Origin: Bacteroidia bacterium
GTDB taxonomy: Bacteria > Bacteroidota > Bacteroidia > J057 > JADKCL01
Direction of reading: 5' to 3'
NCBI GenBank assembly: GCA_020635905.1
Contig: JACJYV010000005.1
Coordinates: forward strand, 124,001-188,000
Length of the DNA: 64,000 bases
Part shown: positions 52,171-60,285 of the stretch, piece by piece
Numbering within the stretch: position 1 is the stretch's first letter
Layout: each line of letters begins with the position of its first letter
Program-made: the position numbers and the translations under genes
The notes under the pieces: generated by a model
The model's input: the letters and a program-made list of their open reading frames with translations, nothing else
Told to the model about the DNA's origin: nothing
The model's database searches: none

Positions 52171-54036
52171 ATGAGCCCTTTAAAACTTCGACAGATAATC
52201 ATTGGAACGGTCCTGCTGGCATTGACCCAGTTTGCATTCGGCCAGGTTTCGCTCAGCAACCGTGGCACTGATTTCTGGATGGCATTTACCGCCAATCTTT
52301 GCAGCAACGCCAGTACCTGTTCGGGCAATAATATTGAATTCAATATTACCTCGACCTCCAACACTTCGGGCACCATTACCAGCCTGGCGGGGCTCAACAT
52401 CCCCTTTACCGTGACAGCCGGGCTCATGACCAACATTACCATTCCCTCGTCTTATGTGGTTTTTGAGCAGCAACAGGTGGTGAACCGGGCCATTCATATC
52501 ACGGCCAATGATACCATCAACCTCAATGCAGCCAATTTTAAAGTGGGAAGTTCTGACGGCACAATGCTGCTTTCCACGGGCTCGCTGGGCACAGATTACC
52601 GGGTGATGACCTATCAGGGAAACCTCTCTTATCCCAGTAGTTTTATCATTGTGGGCGCTCAAAATGGCACCACTGTGACCATTACCCCCAGCCTGATTAC
52701 TTCTGCGGGGAATCCAGCAGGCACGCCCTTCAACGTGACCCTTAACCAGGGAGAGGCTTATATGGTGCACAGTCAGAGCGCCGCCAATGCCGATCTCACG
52801 GGCTCCACCATCACTTCCAACTTCCCCGTGGCAGTTTTTGGCAGTTCGCAATGCACCAATGTGCCCACCAACGTGACCTACTGCGATATGCTCTACGAGC
52901 AGCAGATTCCCACCATTGCCTGGGGCAATGAATTTGTGACCGGCCGCCTCATGGGACGTTCTGGAGGAGATTTTTTCCGGGTAATGGCTCACTCCAGCGG
53001 CACCCAGGTTAAAGTAAACGGCGTCACGGTGGCCAACCTGAATGCAGGCGGACGCTATGATGCTGTTTTGAATAACGGAAACTGGATTACGGCCAATAAC
53101 CCCATTGCAGTCAGCCAGTACAGCCGCGGCCGCACTGCAGACGGCACACCGTCTTCTGATCCCTTTATGATTCAACTGGTGCCTGTAATCAGGTATGGAA
53201 ATAATTACCAGTTTGCCACCAGTTCACCTTCCGTGACCGCCACCAGCCACATCACTATCACCAGCAAAACCGCCAACACAGGCCTGGTGAGACTGGATGG
53301 AGCCGCCGTAGGAGGCTGGGCGACCTGTGGCGCCAGTGGCTGGTCTTACACCCTGGCCAACATCACCCCAGGGGCGCATAGCCTGACTTCAGATTCACTC
53401 TGTGGAGCGGTGGTTTACGGCTGGGGAAATACGGGTACCTCCACCAGCTATGGATATTATGTGGGCACAGATGTGCCCATTAGTACGATTTTGCCGGTCA
53501 AATTTCTGGATTTTCACGGTTCGTTTGAGCGGGATCACAACCTGCTTGAATGGGGGGTTAAGGAACAAGCCCACAACAGTTATTACCTGCTCCAGCGCTC
53601 GAACGACCACGAGGACTGGAAAGACCTGGCCCGGGTGAATGCAGGCGGAAAGTCTGCTTACAGCTTCCGTGACCCCGATCTGGAATGGAATTCGACCTAT
53701 TACTACCGGGTGATTGCCTTTGACCAGAATGGAAAATCTGAGAAAAGCTCGGTGATCGCCATCACCACGGGTTATCTGAGCAATCACATTGCGATCTCTC
53801 CCAATCCCTTCAGCGACCAGCTGAAGGTGGAATTCTACCTGGATCAGGCCGAAAAAGTCACGCTGCAAGTACTGGATATCACGGGTAAAATGGTGTACGA
53901 AGGAAGTACTGAAGCTGAAGCAGGTCTGCAGAATTGGATTCTGCAAAATGAAATCCATGACCTGAAAGCGGGTGCTTATCTGGTGCGGCTCACCGTAGGT
54001 GGCCGCCAGATTCAATCCAAAGTGGTGAAATTCTAA
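52171..54036 (+). CDS. IgGFc-binding-like adhesin with type A type IX sorting domain
   Basis: 621 residues; signal peptide LRQIIIGTVLLALTQFAFGQ. The N-terminal 350 residues match the IgGFc-binding N-terminal domain: NRGTDFWMAFTANL, NITSTSNTSGTITSLAGLN, VNRAIHITANDTINLNAANF, SFIIVGAQNGTTVTITPS, PVAVFGSSQCTNVP. A fibronectin-like segment follows (LLEWGVKEQAHNSYYLLQRSNDHEDWKDLARV), and the C-terminus is a type A sorting domain (IAISPNPFSDQLKVEFYL...GAYLVRLTVGGRQ). The name is historical; it is best read as a surface adhesin. The next gene follows closely. Confidence 0.9.
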   Translation: MSPLKLRQIIIGTVLLALTQFAFGQVSLSNRGTDFWMAFTANLCSNASTCSGNNIEFNITSTSNTSGTITSLAGLNIPFTVTAGLMTNITIPSSYVVFEQQQVVNRAIHITANDTINLNAANFKVGSSDGTMLLSTGSLGTDYRVMTYQGNLSYPSSFIIVGAQNGTTVTITPSLITSAGNPAGTPFNVTLNQGEAYMVHSQSAANADLTGSTITSNFPVAVFGSSQCTNVPTNVTYCDMLYEQQIPTIAWGNEFVTGRLMGRSGGDFFRVMAHSSGTQVKVNGVTVANLNAGGRYDAVLNNGNWITANNPIAVSQYSRGRTADGTPSSDPFMIQLVPVIRYGNNYQFATSSPSVTATSHITITSKTANTGLVRLDGAAVGGWATCGASGWSYTLANITPGAHSLTSDSLCGAVVYGWGNTGTSTSYGYYVGTDVPISTILPVKFLDFHGSFERDHNLLEWGVKEQAHNSYYLLQRSNDHEDWKDLARVNAGGKSAYSFRDPDLEWNSTYYYRVIAFDQNGKSEKSSVIAITTGYLSNHIAISPNPFSDQLKVEFYLDQAEKVTLQVLDITGKMVYEGSTEAEAGLQNWILQNEIHDLKAGAYLVRLTVGGRQIQSKVVKF

Positions 54037-54048
54037 TTGACTGAAGCA

Positions 54049-54411
54049 ATGAAAAAGACGACGATCCTGATAATTTTTCTGGCTTTCCTCAGCGGATTGG
54101 GGCTCTCAGCCCAGAGCGTGGCCGGGCGCTATACCCACGCCAGCGAACCCAATGGGTTGGACATTGAAGTGAATCAAATAGTGCTGTGGGAAAACGGCCC
54201 AGGCTATACGGGAAAATGGGAATCAGCTCTCGCCACAGGCGAAAACGAAGTGATTACCCAGCTTCAGAATCTGGTGGTTAATTCCACGGACCTCACGGTT
54301 AGCTTCACTAAGGACGGACAGGCCCATAACGGTCAATTCATCAGCGACGGCAAAGGCGGCTATGACCTGGTGCTTGACGGGCAAACGATGTTTGCCAAGG
54401 AGGATTGGTGA
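54049..54411 (+). CDS. Small secreted protein
   Basis: 120 residues from ATG 54049 (MKKTTILIIFLAFLSGLGLSAQS, signal peptide); a TTG four codons earlier directly follows the previous stop. The mature part VAGRYTHASEPNGLDIEVNQIVLWENGPGYTGKWESALAT is beta-rich. No family recognised. It starts 12 bp after the adhesin gene, so is probably co-transcribed and could be a partner or chaperone of that cargo. Confidence 0.75.
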   Translation: MKKTTILIIFLAFLSGLGLSAQSVAGRYTHASEPNGLDIEVNQIVLWENGPGYTGKWESALATGENEVITQLQNLVVNSTDLTVSFTKDGQAHNGQFISDGKGGYDLVLDGQTMFAKEDW

Positions 54412-54430
54412 GGGAAAATCTCAGGTCAGT

Positions 54431-54847
54431 TCATTCCTCATACCCCTTTTCCACCAACCTTTTGGAAATCCACCAATAATTTCCTGCCGGGTCAATCACC
54501 CCCGACTGACGGTCTTCGTAAGGCATATCTGCAGGGTCAAAAACCAGTCTGGCGCCGTTTTGCAGGGCATGATGGTGCATTTGGTCCACATCGCTGACGT
54601 ACAGGTAGAAGGAGGTACGCATGTTGAGAAATTCATCCCGTCCCCGCGCCACCATGAAGCAGCTGCCGCCCATTCTGAGGATGCAATTGGTGATTTCGCC
54701 CGTTTCAGGATGGGTCGAGCGGTCAAGTTCCTCGGCAAAAAATGCCTTTTTGTAAAAGTCAATCAGCTCCAAGGCATTGGCGGCCATGATGTAAGGCGTG
54801 ATGGTGCCAAATCCTGCGGGGCGATAGGTATCGTAAATTTCGTTCAT
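54431..54847 (-). CDS. VOC-superfamily protein, PhnB-like
   Basis: 138 residues. FGTITPYIMAANALELIDFYKKAFFAEELDRSTHPETGEITNCILRMGGSCFMVARG is the PhnB/DUF1428-like start with the repeated VOC fold, and DVDQMHHHALQNGARLVFDPADMPYEDRQSGVIDPAGNYWWISKR completes it. Ligands for a metal are partly present (H, E). The molecule bound is unknown. Convergent with the small secreted gene. Confidence 0.88.
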   Translation of the reverse strand: MNEIYDTYRPAGFGTITPYIMAANALELIDFYKKAFFAEELDRSTHPETGEITNCILRMGGSCFMVARGRDEFLNMRTSFYLYVSDVDQMHHHALQNGARLVFDPADMPYEDRQSGVIDPAGNYWWISKRLVEKGYEE

Positions 54848-54993
54848 GGGTGAGGGTTAAGTGCAGCTTTCAAGTTACAAAATCTTGCACAAGCGAGGCA
54901 AGGTCAGGGAGAAATGATCAAATACAAGGAGATATAACCCTAAACAAGGTTGAAAATAAAGGTCGATAAAAATTCCCCGGGTGAATTCCTGGT

Positions 54994-55611
54994 TCAGACC
55001 TTGGAAAAATGGTGGTTCAAATCCCTGGGCAGGAAAAATCCCTTAACTGCATTTGGATTCCTGATGCAAATTTGAATTTGATCCTTTTCCCTGAAGCCAG
55101 CATTGGGGTAAATTTCTTGTCCTTCCCAAAAAACTCCCCTCACTGAATCAAAAGGAACCAAACCATTCTCTTTTCTAACCTGATGAAGGGTTTCAATTAC
55201 AGCACAATCCAAATCCCTCAATAACAAATCATTCAAGTTACCAATGGGTTTATTCACAGGCATCTTAAACTCTGAAAACTTATAAGATTCTGTCAGAATT
55301 TCGTAACCAAACTTCAACAACTTCAGATTCTGATAGTCGAGCAAATCCAGACAATTACCCAACTTCAGCACGGCACCTATCACAGCAGGTTCTTTGATGG
55401 GATTATTTGCTCTTTCAGGATTTTTCTTCAAATGCCTGGCATACTCCATAGCTCTTGAAGGACTATTCTCCCAAAAGTACACCCCATTTCCCAGCCAATC
55501 GTACTTATTATTGCTATGCTTTAAAGATTGATGACCATTTAAAACTTTCTCGACAACAGACTTATCACAACCGTGAAACCCAAGTATCAGCCCTGTTCCT
55601 GTGGAATACAT
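54994..55611 (-). CDS. PARP-like ADP-ribosyltransferase-fold protein (candidate toxin)
   Basis: 205 residues. The ADP-ribosyltransferase pattern H-Y-E/Q is suggested by GFHGCDKSVVEKVLNG (His), KYDWLGNGVYFWENSPSRAMEYA (the G-x-G-x-YF core found in PARP-type folds) and a C-terminal DQIQICIRNPNAVKGFFLP. The rest (LGNCLDLLDYQNLKLLKFGYEIL) is typical of small toxin-like family members I recall in phage and toxin-antitoxin loci. It would transfer ADP-ribose from NAD+; the target is unknown. It overlaps by 25 bp an upstream 57-residue gene, and this stretch is visibly AT-richer than its neighbours. Confidence 0.7.
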   Translation of the reverse strand: MYSTGTGLILGFHGCDKSVVEKVLNGHQSLKHSNNKYDWLGNGVYFWENSPSRAMEYARHLKKNPERANNPIKEPAVIGAVLKLGNCLDLLDYQNLKLLKFGYEILTESYKFSEFKMPVNKPIGNLNDLLLRDLDCAVIETLHQVRKENGLVPFDSVRGVFWEGQEIYPNAGFREKDQIQICIRNPNAVKGFFLPRDLNHHFSKV

Positions 55612-55760
55612 AGGTGCTTATAATTTTTACGGGGGTTTCCTTTCTCCGTCACGACTCCCAATTCGACCAAAAATTTCCGGGAAGCAGCCTTACTGCTGGT
55701 AACTTTAGCTTTGAATTGCTCAAGCGCGTTTACAAACTCTGTTAATTCTTTTTCGGTCAT
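55587..55760 (-). CDS. Small 57-residue protein, candidate antitoxin
   Basis: ATG 55760 to TGA 55587; its 57 residues read MTEKELTEFVNALEQFKAKV, TSSKAASRKFLVELGVVTEK and then GNPRKNYKHLCIPQEQG. It overlaps the downstream ADP-ribosyltransferase-like gene by 25 bp, with the same strand and stop inside that gene's start region, a typical toxin-antitoxin layout. The sequence is charged and helical, suiting a small antitoxin. I have no named family for it. Confidence 0.75.
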   Translation of the reverse strand: MTEKELTEFVNALEQFKAKVTSSKAASRKFLVELGVVTEKGNPRKNYKHLCIPQEQG

Positions 55761-55856
55761 TTATCTCAATTCTTATTTCCAAATTTAACGATTCTATGAA
55801 AGAATTCCGCATTTCGCAGGATAAATAAACCTTGGGCTTATACCAGAAAAAGTTCC

Positions 55857-56621
55857 TCAATCCCTGAGCAAAGCCACCACCCGCGCAGGCGCGGCTGATC
55901 CTCCCTTGATTTTCAGCGGAAAAGCAGCCACCTCAAAACCAGTCACGGGCAAAGCATCCAGATTGGTCAGTTGCTCCATGTGGCAATACTCCTGGTCCAC
56001 CCCCACCAAATGGGCTTCCCAAAACAATTCTGCATTCTGGCTCTTTTTCGCCTGTTCCACCAGATACGGCAGTGGCAGATCCCAGCCCCATTGATCAATG
56101 CCCATGACCCTGATTCCCTGGCTGATCAGCCATTCTGTGGCCTCGGCCGTCATGCCCGTGCCCCGGGTAAAAAACTCTTTCGTACCCATCAGTTTGTCGC
56201 GGCCAGTTTTGATCAGCACGATCATATTGGGCGCCAGGGCTACATTTTCCTTTTCCAGAAAAGAGATAATATCCGCTGAAGTAATGGGGTCAAAATCGGC
56301 CTTATGCTGCATATTTATCACGATTCCCGGGCCGTAGCACCATTCCAGAGGAATCTGGTCAATGGTTTTGGCGGGCTTGCCCATGCTGGTGGGCGCATAA
56401 TGCCAGGGCGCATCAAGATGGGTGGTGGAATGCACCCCCATTTTTTTGATCTCGTCGTCGGCCCAGCCCATGAACTTTTTTGGAAATAAGCTGAACGGCA
56501 AACCCAGGTAGCGCACCAGCCATTTGGCTTTTTTGTGGGCCTTGTGTTTGATCCTGACCTTCATGAAAAAAGGGTCACCAGGATTGTATTGAATGGTTTT
56601 GGAGAGATCAATGATTTTCAT
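55857..56621 (-). CDS. Cyclase-family (kynurenine formamidase-like) metal-dependent hydrolase
   Basis: 254 residues. The cyclase-family signature H-x-x-T-H-x-D-x-P-x-H appears as GVHSTTHLDAPWHYAP (about residue 64), with the glycine of HxGTH replaced by Ser. Further motifs: GIRVMGIDQWGWDLP and VTGFEVAAFPLKIKGG. Members bind a divalent metal and hydrolyse amides or cyclise substrates, including N-formylkynurenine. No kynurenine pathway gene is near, so the substrate is open. The N-terminus is unusually long before the metal motif. 20 bp from the next gene. Confidence 0.85.
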   Translation of the reverse strand: MKIIDLSKTIQYNPGDPFFMKVRIKHKAHKKAKWLVRYLGLPFSLFPKKFMGWADDEIKKMGVHSTTHLDAPWHYAPTSMGKPAKTIDQIPLEWCYGPGIVINMQHKADFDPITSADIISFLEKENVALAPNMIVLIKTGRDKLMGTKEFFTRGTGMTAEATEWLISQGIRVMGIDQWGWDLPLPYLVEQAKKSQNAELFWEAHLVGVDQEYCHMEQLTNLDALPVTGFEVAAFPLKIKGGSAAPARVVALLRD

Positions 56622-56641
56622 GGGGTGATTCAGTAAAACGT

Positions 56642-57268
56642 TTATCTCAGGGTCTGAAGGTTGATTTTAACAGGTCCTCCCAACCCGCAGGCGATCATTA
56701 AGGCCGTATATTTTCCATCAGGCAAATCTGTCAGGTCAAAAACTGGCGGACACTCCTCGTGTTGGTTTTGGGTGGCCCGAACATGATCCTTTTCTCCTTC
56801 AGGAGTCAGGTAAACAGCTGTATGGGTTCCGCCGCAGGGCATGAAAAGAAACCATTTTGCGTCTGCATTTTTGCGGGTAAAAGTCAGCGGTTTGCCTTCC
56901 CCTTTCCCTGTTTCTAAACCTTCCCAATAGTCAAAACTAATGTGCGAAACTTGCACAGGTTCAATCCCCTGGGCCGGGTCGTAACGGGGAAAGGTGTAAT
57001 ATCCCCGCGGTCCGTCAGTGTAATTGACCAGATGCAAAAGGGCCGTATCAGGCAAATTGGGTGATTCCAAATAGAAATAGTAGCCTACCAGAATGGTATC
57101 CTGGTGAACCTTTCCACTCAGCACCTTCAAAACCTCGTAAGTGGCAATCTGGATTTTGCTCCCCTCACCAGGCGATATCAGTTTGGCGATGACCTGAATG
57201 GGTTCTGTAGCAGACTGGGCAAAAATCCGCATGGGCACAAGCAACAGGATCAAAAGCAGGATTCTCAT
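56642..57268 (-). CDS. Secreted protein of unknown function
   Basis: 208 residues; signal peptide MRILLLILLLVPMRIFAQ. A beta-rich N-terminal half (IQVIAKLISPGEGSKIQIATYEVLKVLSGKVHQDTILVGYYFYLES) is followed by CGGTHTAVYLTPEG and a C-terminal CPPVFDLTDLPDGKYTALMIACGLGGPVKINLQTL. It resembles other Bacteroidota envelope proteins with YEVLKVLSG-like motifs, but no family is named. Directly upstream of the cyclase gene, same strand. Confidence 0.75.
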   Translation of the reverse strand: MRILLLILLLVPMRIFAQSATEPIQVIAKLISPGEGSKIQIATYEVLKVLSGKVHQDTILVGYYFYLESPNLPDTALLHLVNYTDGPRGYYTFPRYDPAQGIEPVQVSHISFDYWEGLETGKGEGKPLTFTRKNADAKWFLFMPCGGTHTAVYLTPEGEKDHVRATQNQHEECPPVFDLTDLPDGKYTALMIACGLGGPVKINLQTLR

Positions 57269-57407
57269 AAGAGGGCATTTCGGGGTAATTTGGATTTAAC
57301 GTTGGATCTGATTTCGCAGTATGAAAATGGCCAACCTCACTTCAAACCTAAACAATTTCCCCGAATTCAATTTCAACATAACTCACCCTTTGCATCCCAT
57401 TGTTTAG

Positions 57408-57415
57408 TATTTTTG
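57408..57415 (+). promoter_or_regulatory. -7 box (TATTTTTG)
   Basis: Matches TAnnTTTG, with TTTG at 57389-57392 upstream but only 15 nt away. Transcription from here would begin near 57421, which argues that the true start of the downstream gene is the ATG at 57478 rather than the frame extension to 57400. Confidence 0.5.
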
Positions 57416-57477
57416 CCAAAAATACAGATTTGGCCAGTCGCTATAATAATATCGCTTCCCCCCTTTTCGCCAGGCTG

Positions 57478-58620
57478 ATGGACCGCTTTCCCGCCATTTC
57501 CGACCTGCAGGAAAAGGCCCGCAAACGCATGCCCAACATTGCCTGGGTGTACCTCGATACGGGCACAGGACAGGAAATGGTCATGGACCGCAACCGCGAC
57601 GCGCTGGACAAAATCACTTTCCAACCCCGATTTATTCAGGGAAAGATTCAGCTGGATCTGAAAACGGAATTACTCGGCCATACCTATGCCTACCCTTTTG
57701 GCATTTCGCCTGTGGGCCTGTGCGGCCTGATCTGGCCCAATGCAGAGTCCATTCTGGCTGAATCTGCGGCCAAGTACCAGATTCCCTACTCCCTGAGCAC
57801 GGTGGCTACCCAAACACCCGAAGTGGTGGGCCCGAAAGTGGGCAATATGGGCTGGTTTCAATTATATCCCCCCAAAGATCCTGAGATTCGCAAAAGCATG
57901 CTGCAGCGGGCCAAAAATGCCGGGTTCCACACCCTGATCATTACCGCGGATGTGCCTACCCCCAGCCGCCGCGAACTTTCCCGCAAATCGGGCATGACCA
58001 TCCCTCCCAACATCAACCTGAAAATGATATGGGACGGTGCTACTCATCCCTGGTGGAGCCTGGAAATCCTGAAACATGGTATGCCCCGGCTGCGGTTTGT
58101 GGAATCTTTCAGCCCCAAAAAAGACCTCAAATCAGCCGCAAATTATGCCCGTTTCGACTTTCGGGGAGACCTCGACTGGGATTACATCAAAGCTGTGCGC
58201 GACCTCTGGCAGGGACCAGTAATCCTGAAAGGAATGTTACATCCCGGGGATGCCTTGCTGGCAGCAGACCACGGTTTGGATGGAATTGTGGTTTCCAACC
58301 ACGGCGGTCGCCAGTTTGACGGAGCCCCGGGTGCACTGGATGTGCTGCCTGAGATTGTTACGGCCCTGCAAGGCCGGATTCCCGTCATTTTTGACGGGGG
58401 GATTCGTTCTGGACTGGATATCATTCGAGCGCTTGCGCTGGGCGCTGATTTTGTGATGATGGGTCGCCCCTACCTGTACGGAGTAGCCGCCCTGGGCAAA
58501 CTGGGTGGAGACCACGTCAACAACATATTCATTGAAGATCTGGAGAATAACATGAAACAACTGGGAGTCAGAAATCTGGCTGAAATCCGGGCGCTTAAGC
58601 CGCATGTGGCTCCCCATTGA
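57478..58620 (+). CDS. lldD: FMN-dependent alpha-hydroxy-acid dehydrogenase (L-lactate dehydrogenase-like)
   Basis: 380 residues from ATG 57478 (MDRFPAISDLQEKARKRMP), the usual family start; the frame extends 26 codons upstream through the promoter. Motifs: FQPRFIQ, YPFGISPVGLCGLIWPNAE, IPYSLSTVATQTPEVV, the FMN/substrate Tyr-Lys region WFQLYPPKD, LIITADVPTPSRRE, and the catalytic His and Arg in GIVVSNHGGRQFDGAPGALDVLP, plus FDGGIRSGLDIIRALALGADFV. It oxidises L-lactate or another 2-hydroxy acid to the keto acid. Substrate is not fixed by the sequence. It is followed by the repeat array. Confidence 0.9.
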   Translation: MDRFPAISDLQEKARKRMPNIAWVYLDTGTGQEMVMDRNRDALDKITFQPRFIQGKIQLDLKTELLGHTYAYPFGISPVGLCGLIWPNAESILAESAAKYQIPYSLSTVATQTPEVVGPKVGNMGWFQLYPPKDPEIRKSMLQRAKNAGFHTLIITADVPTPSRRELSRKSGMTIPPNINLKMIWDGATHPWWSLEILKHGMPRLRFVESFSPKKDLKSAANYARFDFRGDLDWDYIKAVRDLWQGPVILKGMLHPGDALLAADHGLDGIVVSNHGGRQFDGAPGALDVLPEIVTALQGRIPVIFDGGIRSGLDIIRALALGADFVMMGRPYLYGVAALGKLGGDHVNNIFIEDLENNMKQLGVRNLAEIRALKPHVAPH

Positions 58621-58639
58621 CCCAAAAGCCAGTCTTAAA

Positions 58640-59315
58640 CCAAGACGGACGAAGGTGAGAAAAGTGCAGTTTACATTGGTAAATGAGCATTTCCTGGACA
58701 AGTCCAACGCAGAGATTCGAAGCCTGTTAATTGTTCTCTGCCAATTGCTAATTGCTTGGGCGTCACCTCAAAAAGCAAAAAAGATCAAGGCGGACGAAGG
58801 TGAGGAAAGCGCAGTTTACTTTGGTAAATGAGCATTTCCATACCAAGTCCAACGCAGAGATTCGAAGCCTGTTGATTGTTCTCTGCCAATTGCTAATTGA
58901 CTTTGAGGCGCCTCAAAAAGCAAAGAAGATCAAGGCGGACGAAGGTGAGGAAAGCGCAGTTTACTTTGGTAAATGAGCATTTCCGAACCAAGTCCAACGC
59001 AGAGATTCGAAGCCTGTTGATTGTTCTCTGCCAATTGCTAATTGACTTTGAGGCGCCTCAAAAAGCAAAGAAGATCAAGGCGGACGAAGGTGAGGAAAGC
59101 GCAGTTTACTTTGGTAAATGAGCATTTCCGAACCAAGTCCAACGCAGAGATTCGAAGCCTGTTAATTGTTCTCTGCCAATTGCTAATTGACTTTGAGGCG
59201 CCTCAAAAAGCAAAGAAGATCAAGGCGGACGAAGGTGAGGAAAGCGCAGTTTACTTTGGTAAATGAGCATTTCCGAACCAAGTCCAACGCAGAGATTCGA
59301 AGCTTTTTGAGGCGC
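58640..59315 (+). repeat. Tandem array of five copies of the interspersed element (145 bp period)
   Basis: The 'cggacgaagg' landmark recurs at 58646, 58791, 58936, 59081 and 59226: exactly 145 bp each. Units are about 118 bp of element plus a spacer (attgttctctgccaattgct and attga). The final copy (59198-59315) is bounded by gcgcctcaaaaagc and gctttttgaggcgc, a perfect 14 bp inverted pair; the internal junctions show the palindrome tttgaggcgcctcaaa. The first copy has a degenerate left end. The frames of 74-75 residues seen here are repeat-derived and not genes. Confidence 0.95.
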
Positions 59316-59317
59316 AC

Positions 59318-59341
59318 AAAAAAAGGGAGCTCGTGGCTCCC
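59318..59341 (-). terminator. Leftward terminator of the sorting-domain gene
   Basis: gggagc (59325-59330) pairs with gctccc (59336-59341); read leftward the hairpin is followed by seven T (the A-run 59318-59324). It lies 25 bp beyond the stop at 59366. Confidence 0.75.
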
Positions 59342-59365
59342 CTATGAATAGTTAAATTGCTCTGA

Positions 59366-59713
59366 TCAGATGATCGAAACCCGCTTTGTACGGCTTTGTT
59401 TACCGTTGGTGATTTCAATCATGTAAATCCCTTTGGGATAATTGCTCAGGTCAAGACGCATATCCAGTCTGCCTACGAAAGGCTCCAGATTTTTGACGTC
59501 CATCTGTTGGCCGATGAGGTTAAAAACCTTCAGTTGGAGAGGTTTTCCTTCGTCAAACATTTCCAGCGAAAGGTTCAACGGGCCCGTGGAAGGGTTGGGA
59601 TAAATGGCAAACTCCTTTACAAAAGGGTTTTCTTTGGCCACGCCTCCATCAATCGCGGCAAAGGTAGCGCTGAATATCAGGATGGTTAAGAGTAAAGTAA
59701 AGAGTTTTTTCAT
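59366..59713 (-). CDS. Small secreted protein consisting mainly of a type A type IX sorting domain
   Basis: 115 residues from ATG 59713 (MKKLFTLLLTILIFSATFAAI); the longer frame reads antisense through rnpB and is not a gene. After the signal, AIDGGVAKENPFVKEFAIYPNPSTGPLNLSLEM starts the sorting domain at once, ending GIYMIEITNGKQSRTKRVSII. There is thus little or no cargo domain. Such minimal proteins may be structural, or decoy or regulatory for type IX secretion; function is unknown. Divergent from rnpB, with terminator downstream. Confidence 0.88.
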   Translation of the reverse strand: MKKLFTLLLTILIFSATFAAIDGGVAKENPFVKEFAIYPNPSTGPLNLSLEMFDEGKPLQLKVFNLIGQQMDVKNLEPFVGRLDMRLDLSNYPKGIYMIEITNGKQSRTKRVSII

Positions 59714-59804
59714 TTCGCGATCCTCGGTTAGGGTATTCGTAGGGTTAAAAGTACAAATATTGTACCGAAATTCAAATGCAAAACTCTTTTTCTTGAAAAA
59801 ATCG

Positions 59805-59812
59805 TAGGTTTG
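59805..59812 (+). promoter_or_regulatory. rnpB -7 box (TAGGTTTG)
   Basis: Exact match to TAnnTTTG, immediately upstream of the rnpB structure. No good TTTG at -33 is seen. Transcription would begin near 59818, inside the P1 helix, so the RNA's 5' end may be processed or start a few bases earlier. Confidence 0.6.
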
Positions 59813-60204
59813 AGCCGCAGGCTGTACCATCGTCGTCCCGAGTAAATCGGGGGGGAGGAAAGTCCGGGCAGCGCAGCACATCCTGCTTCCTAACAGGAAG
59901 GTCCCGCAAGAGCGATCGAGCGGGAACAGCCAGTGCCACAGAAAATTACCGCCTGGAGCTTGCGAAGGGTAAGGGTGAAAAGGTGGGGTAAGAGCCCACC
60001 GTCTGTTTGGTGACAAACAGAGCCAGGTAAACCTCAGGAGCTGAAAGGCCAAATATATCCTGATCCCTGCAAAGGGAAAGAGTTGTGCGCTCAATTTTCG
60101 GGCAACCGGGAGTCAGGAAGGGTAGGCTGATCGATCACGGCCGTGAGGCCGTGACCAGATAAATGATGGTACCTGACAGGACCCGGCTTACAGGTCTGCA
60201 AGGC
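59813..60204 (+). ncRNA. rnpB: RNase P RNA, bacterial class A
   Basis: About 390 nt. P4 strand GAGGAAAGTCCGGGC at 59855-59869, the conserved acagccagtgccacagaaaa, aagggtgaaaaggtgggg with taagagcccacc, agataaatgatggt (60157-60170) and cccggcttacag near the 3' end are all class A hallmarks. P1 is formed by gccgcag near 59814 and ctgcaaggc ending about 60204. RNase P RNA removes the 5' leader of tRNA precursors. Followed by a strong terminator; ends are approximate. Confidence 0.96.
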
Positions 60205-60235
60205 AGGGGCACCTTGGTGCCCCTGTTCTTTTGTA
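60204..60235 (+). terminator. rnpB intrinsic terminator
   Basis: caggggcacc (60204-60213) and ggtgcccctg (60216-60225) form a perfect 10 bp stem; TTCTTTT follows. Confidence 0.9.
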
Positions 60236-60285
60236 ATTCTGCCCATTCTCCCTTATTTTAAACCTGTGCTTCAGAAACACCCTTT

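Noticed and set aside
58752..59266. Four ORFs of 74-75 residues with nearly identical sequence
   Set aside because: They arise only from the 145 bp repeats, have no ribosome-binding logic, and the same family elsewhere lacks these frames.
58640..59320. Possible CRISPR array from regular repeats
   Set aside because: Units are about 118 bp with nearly identical spacers, the ends are inverted repeats, and no cas genes are present.
59714..60094. N-terminal extension of the small sorting-domain protein to 242 residues
   Set aside because: The extension is antisense to rnpB; the signal peptide starts cleanly at 59713.
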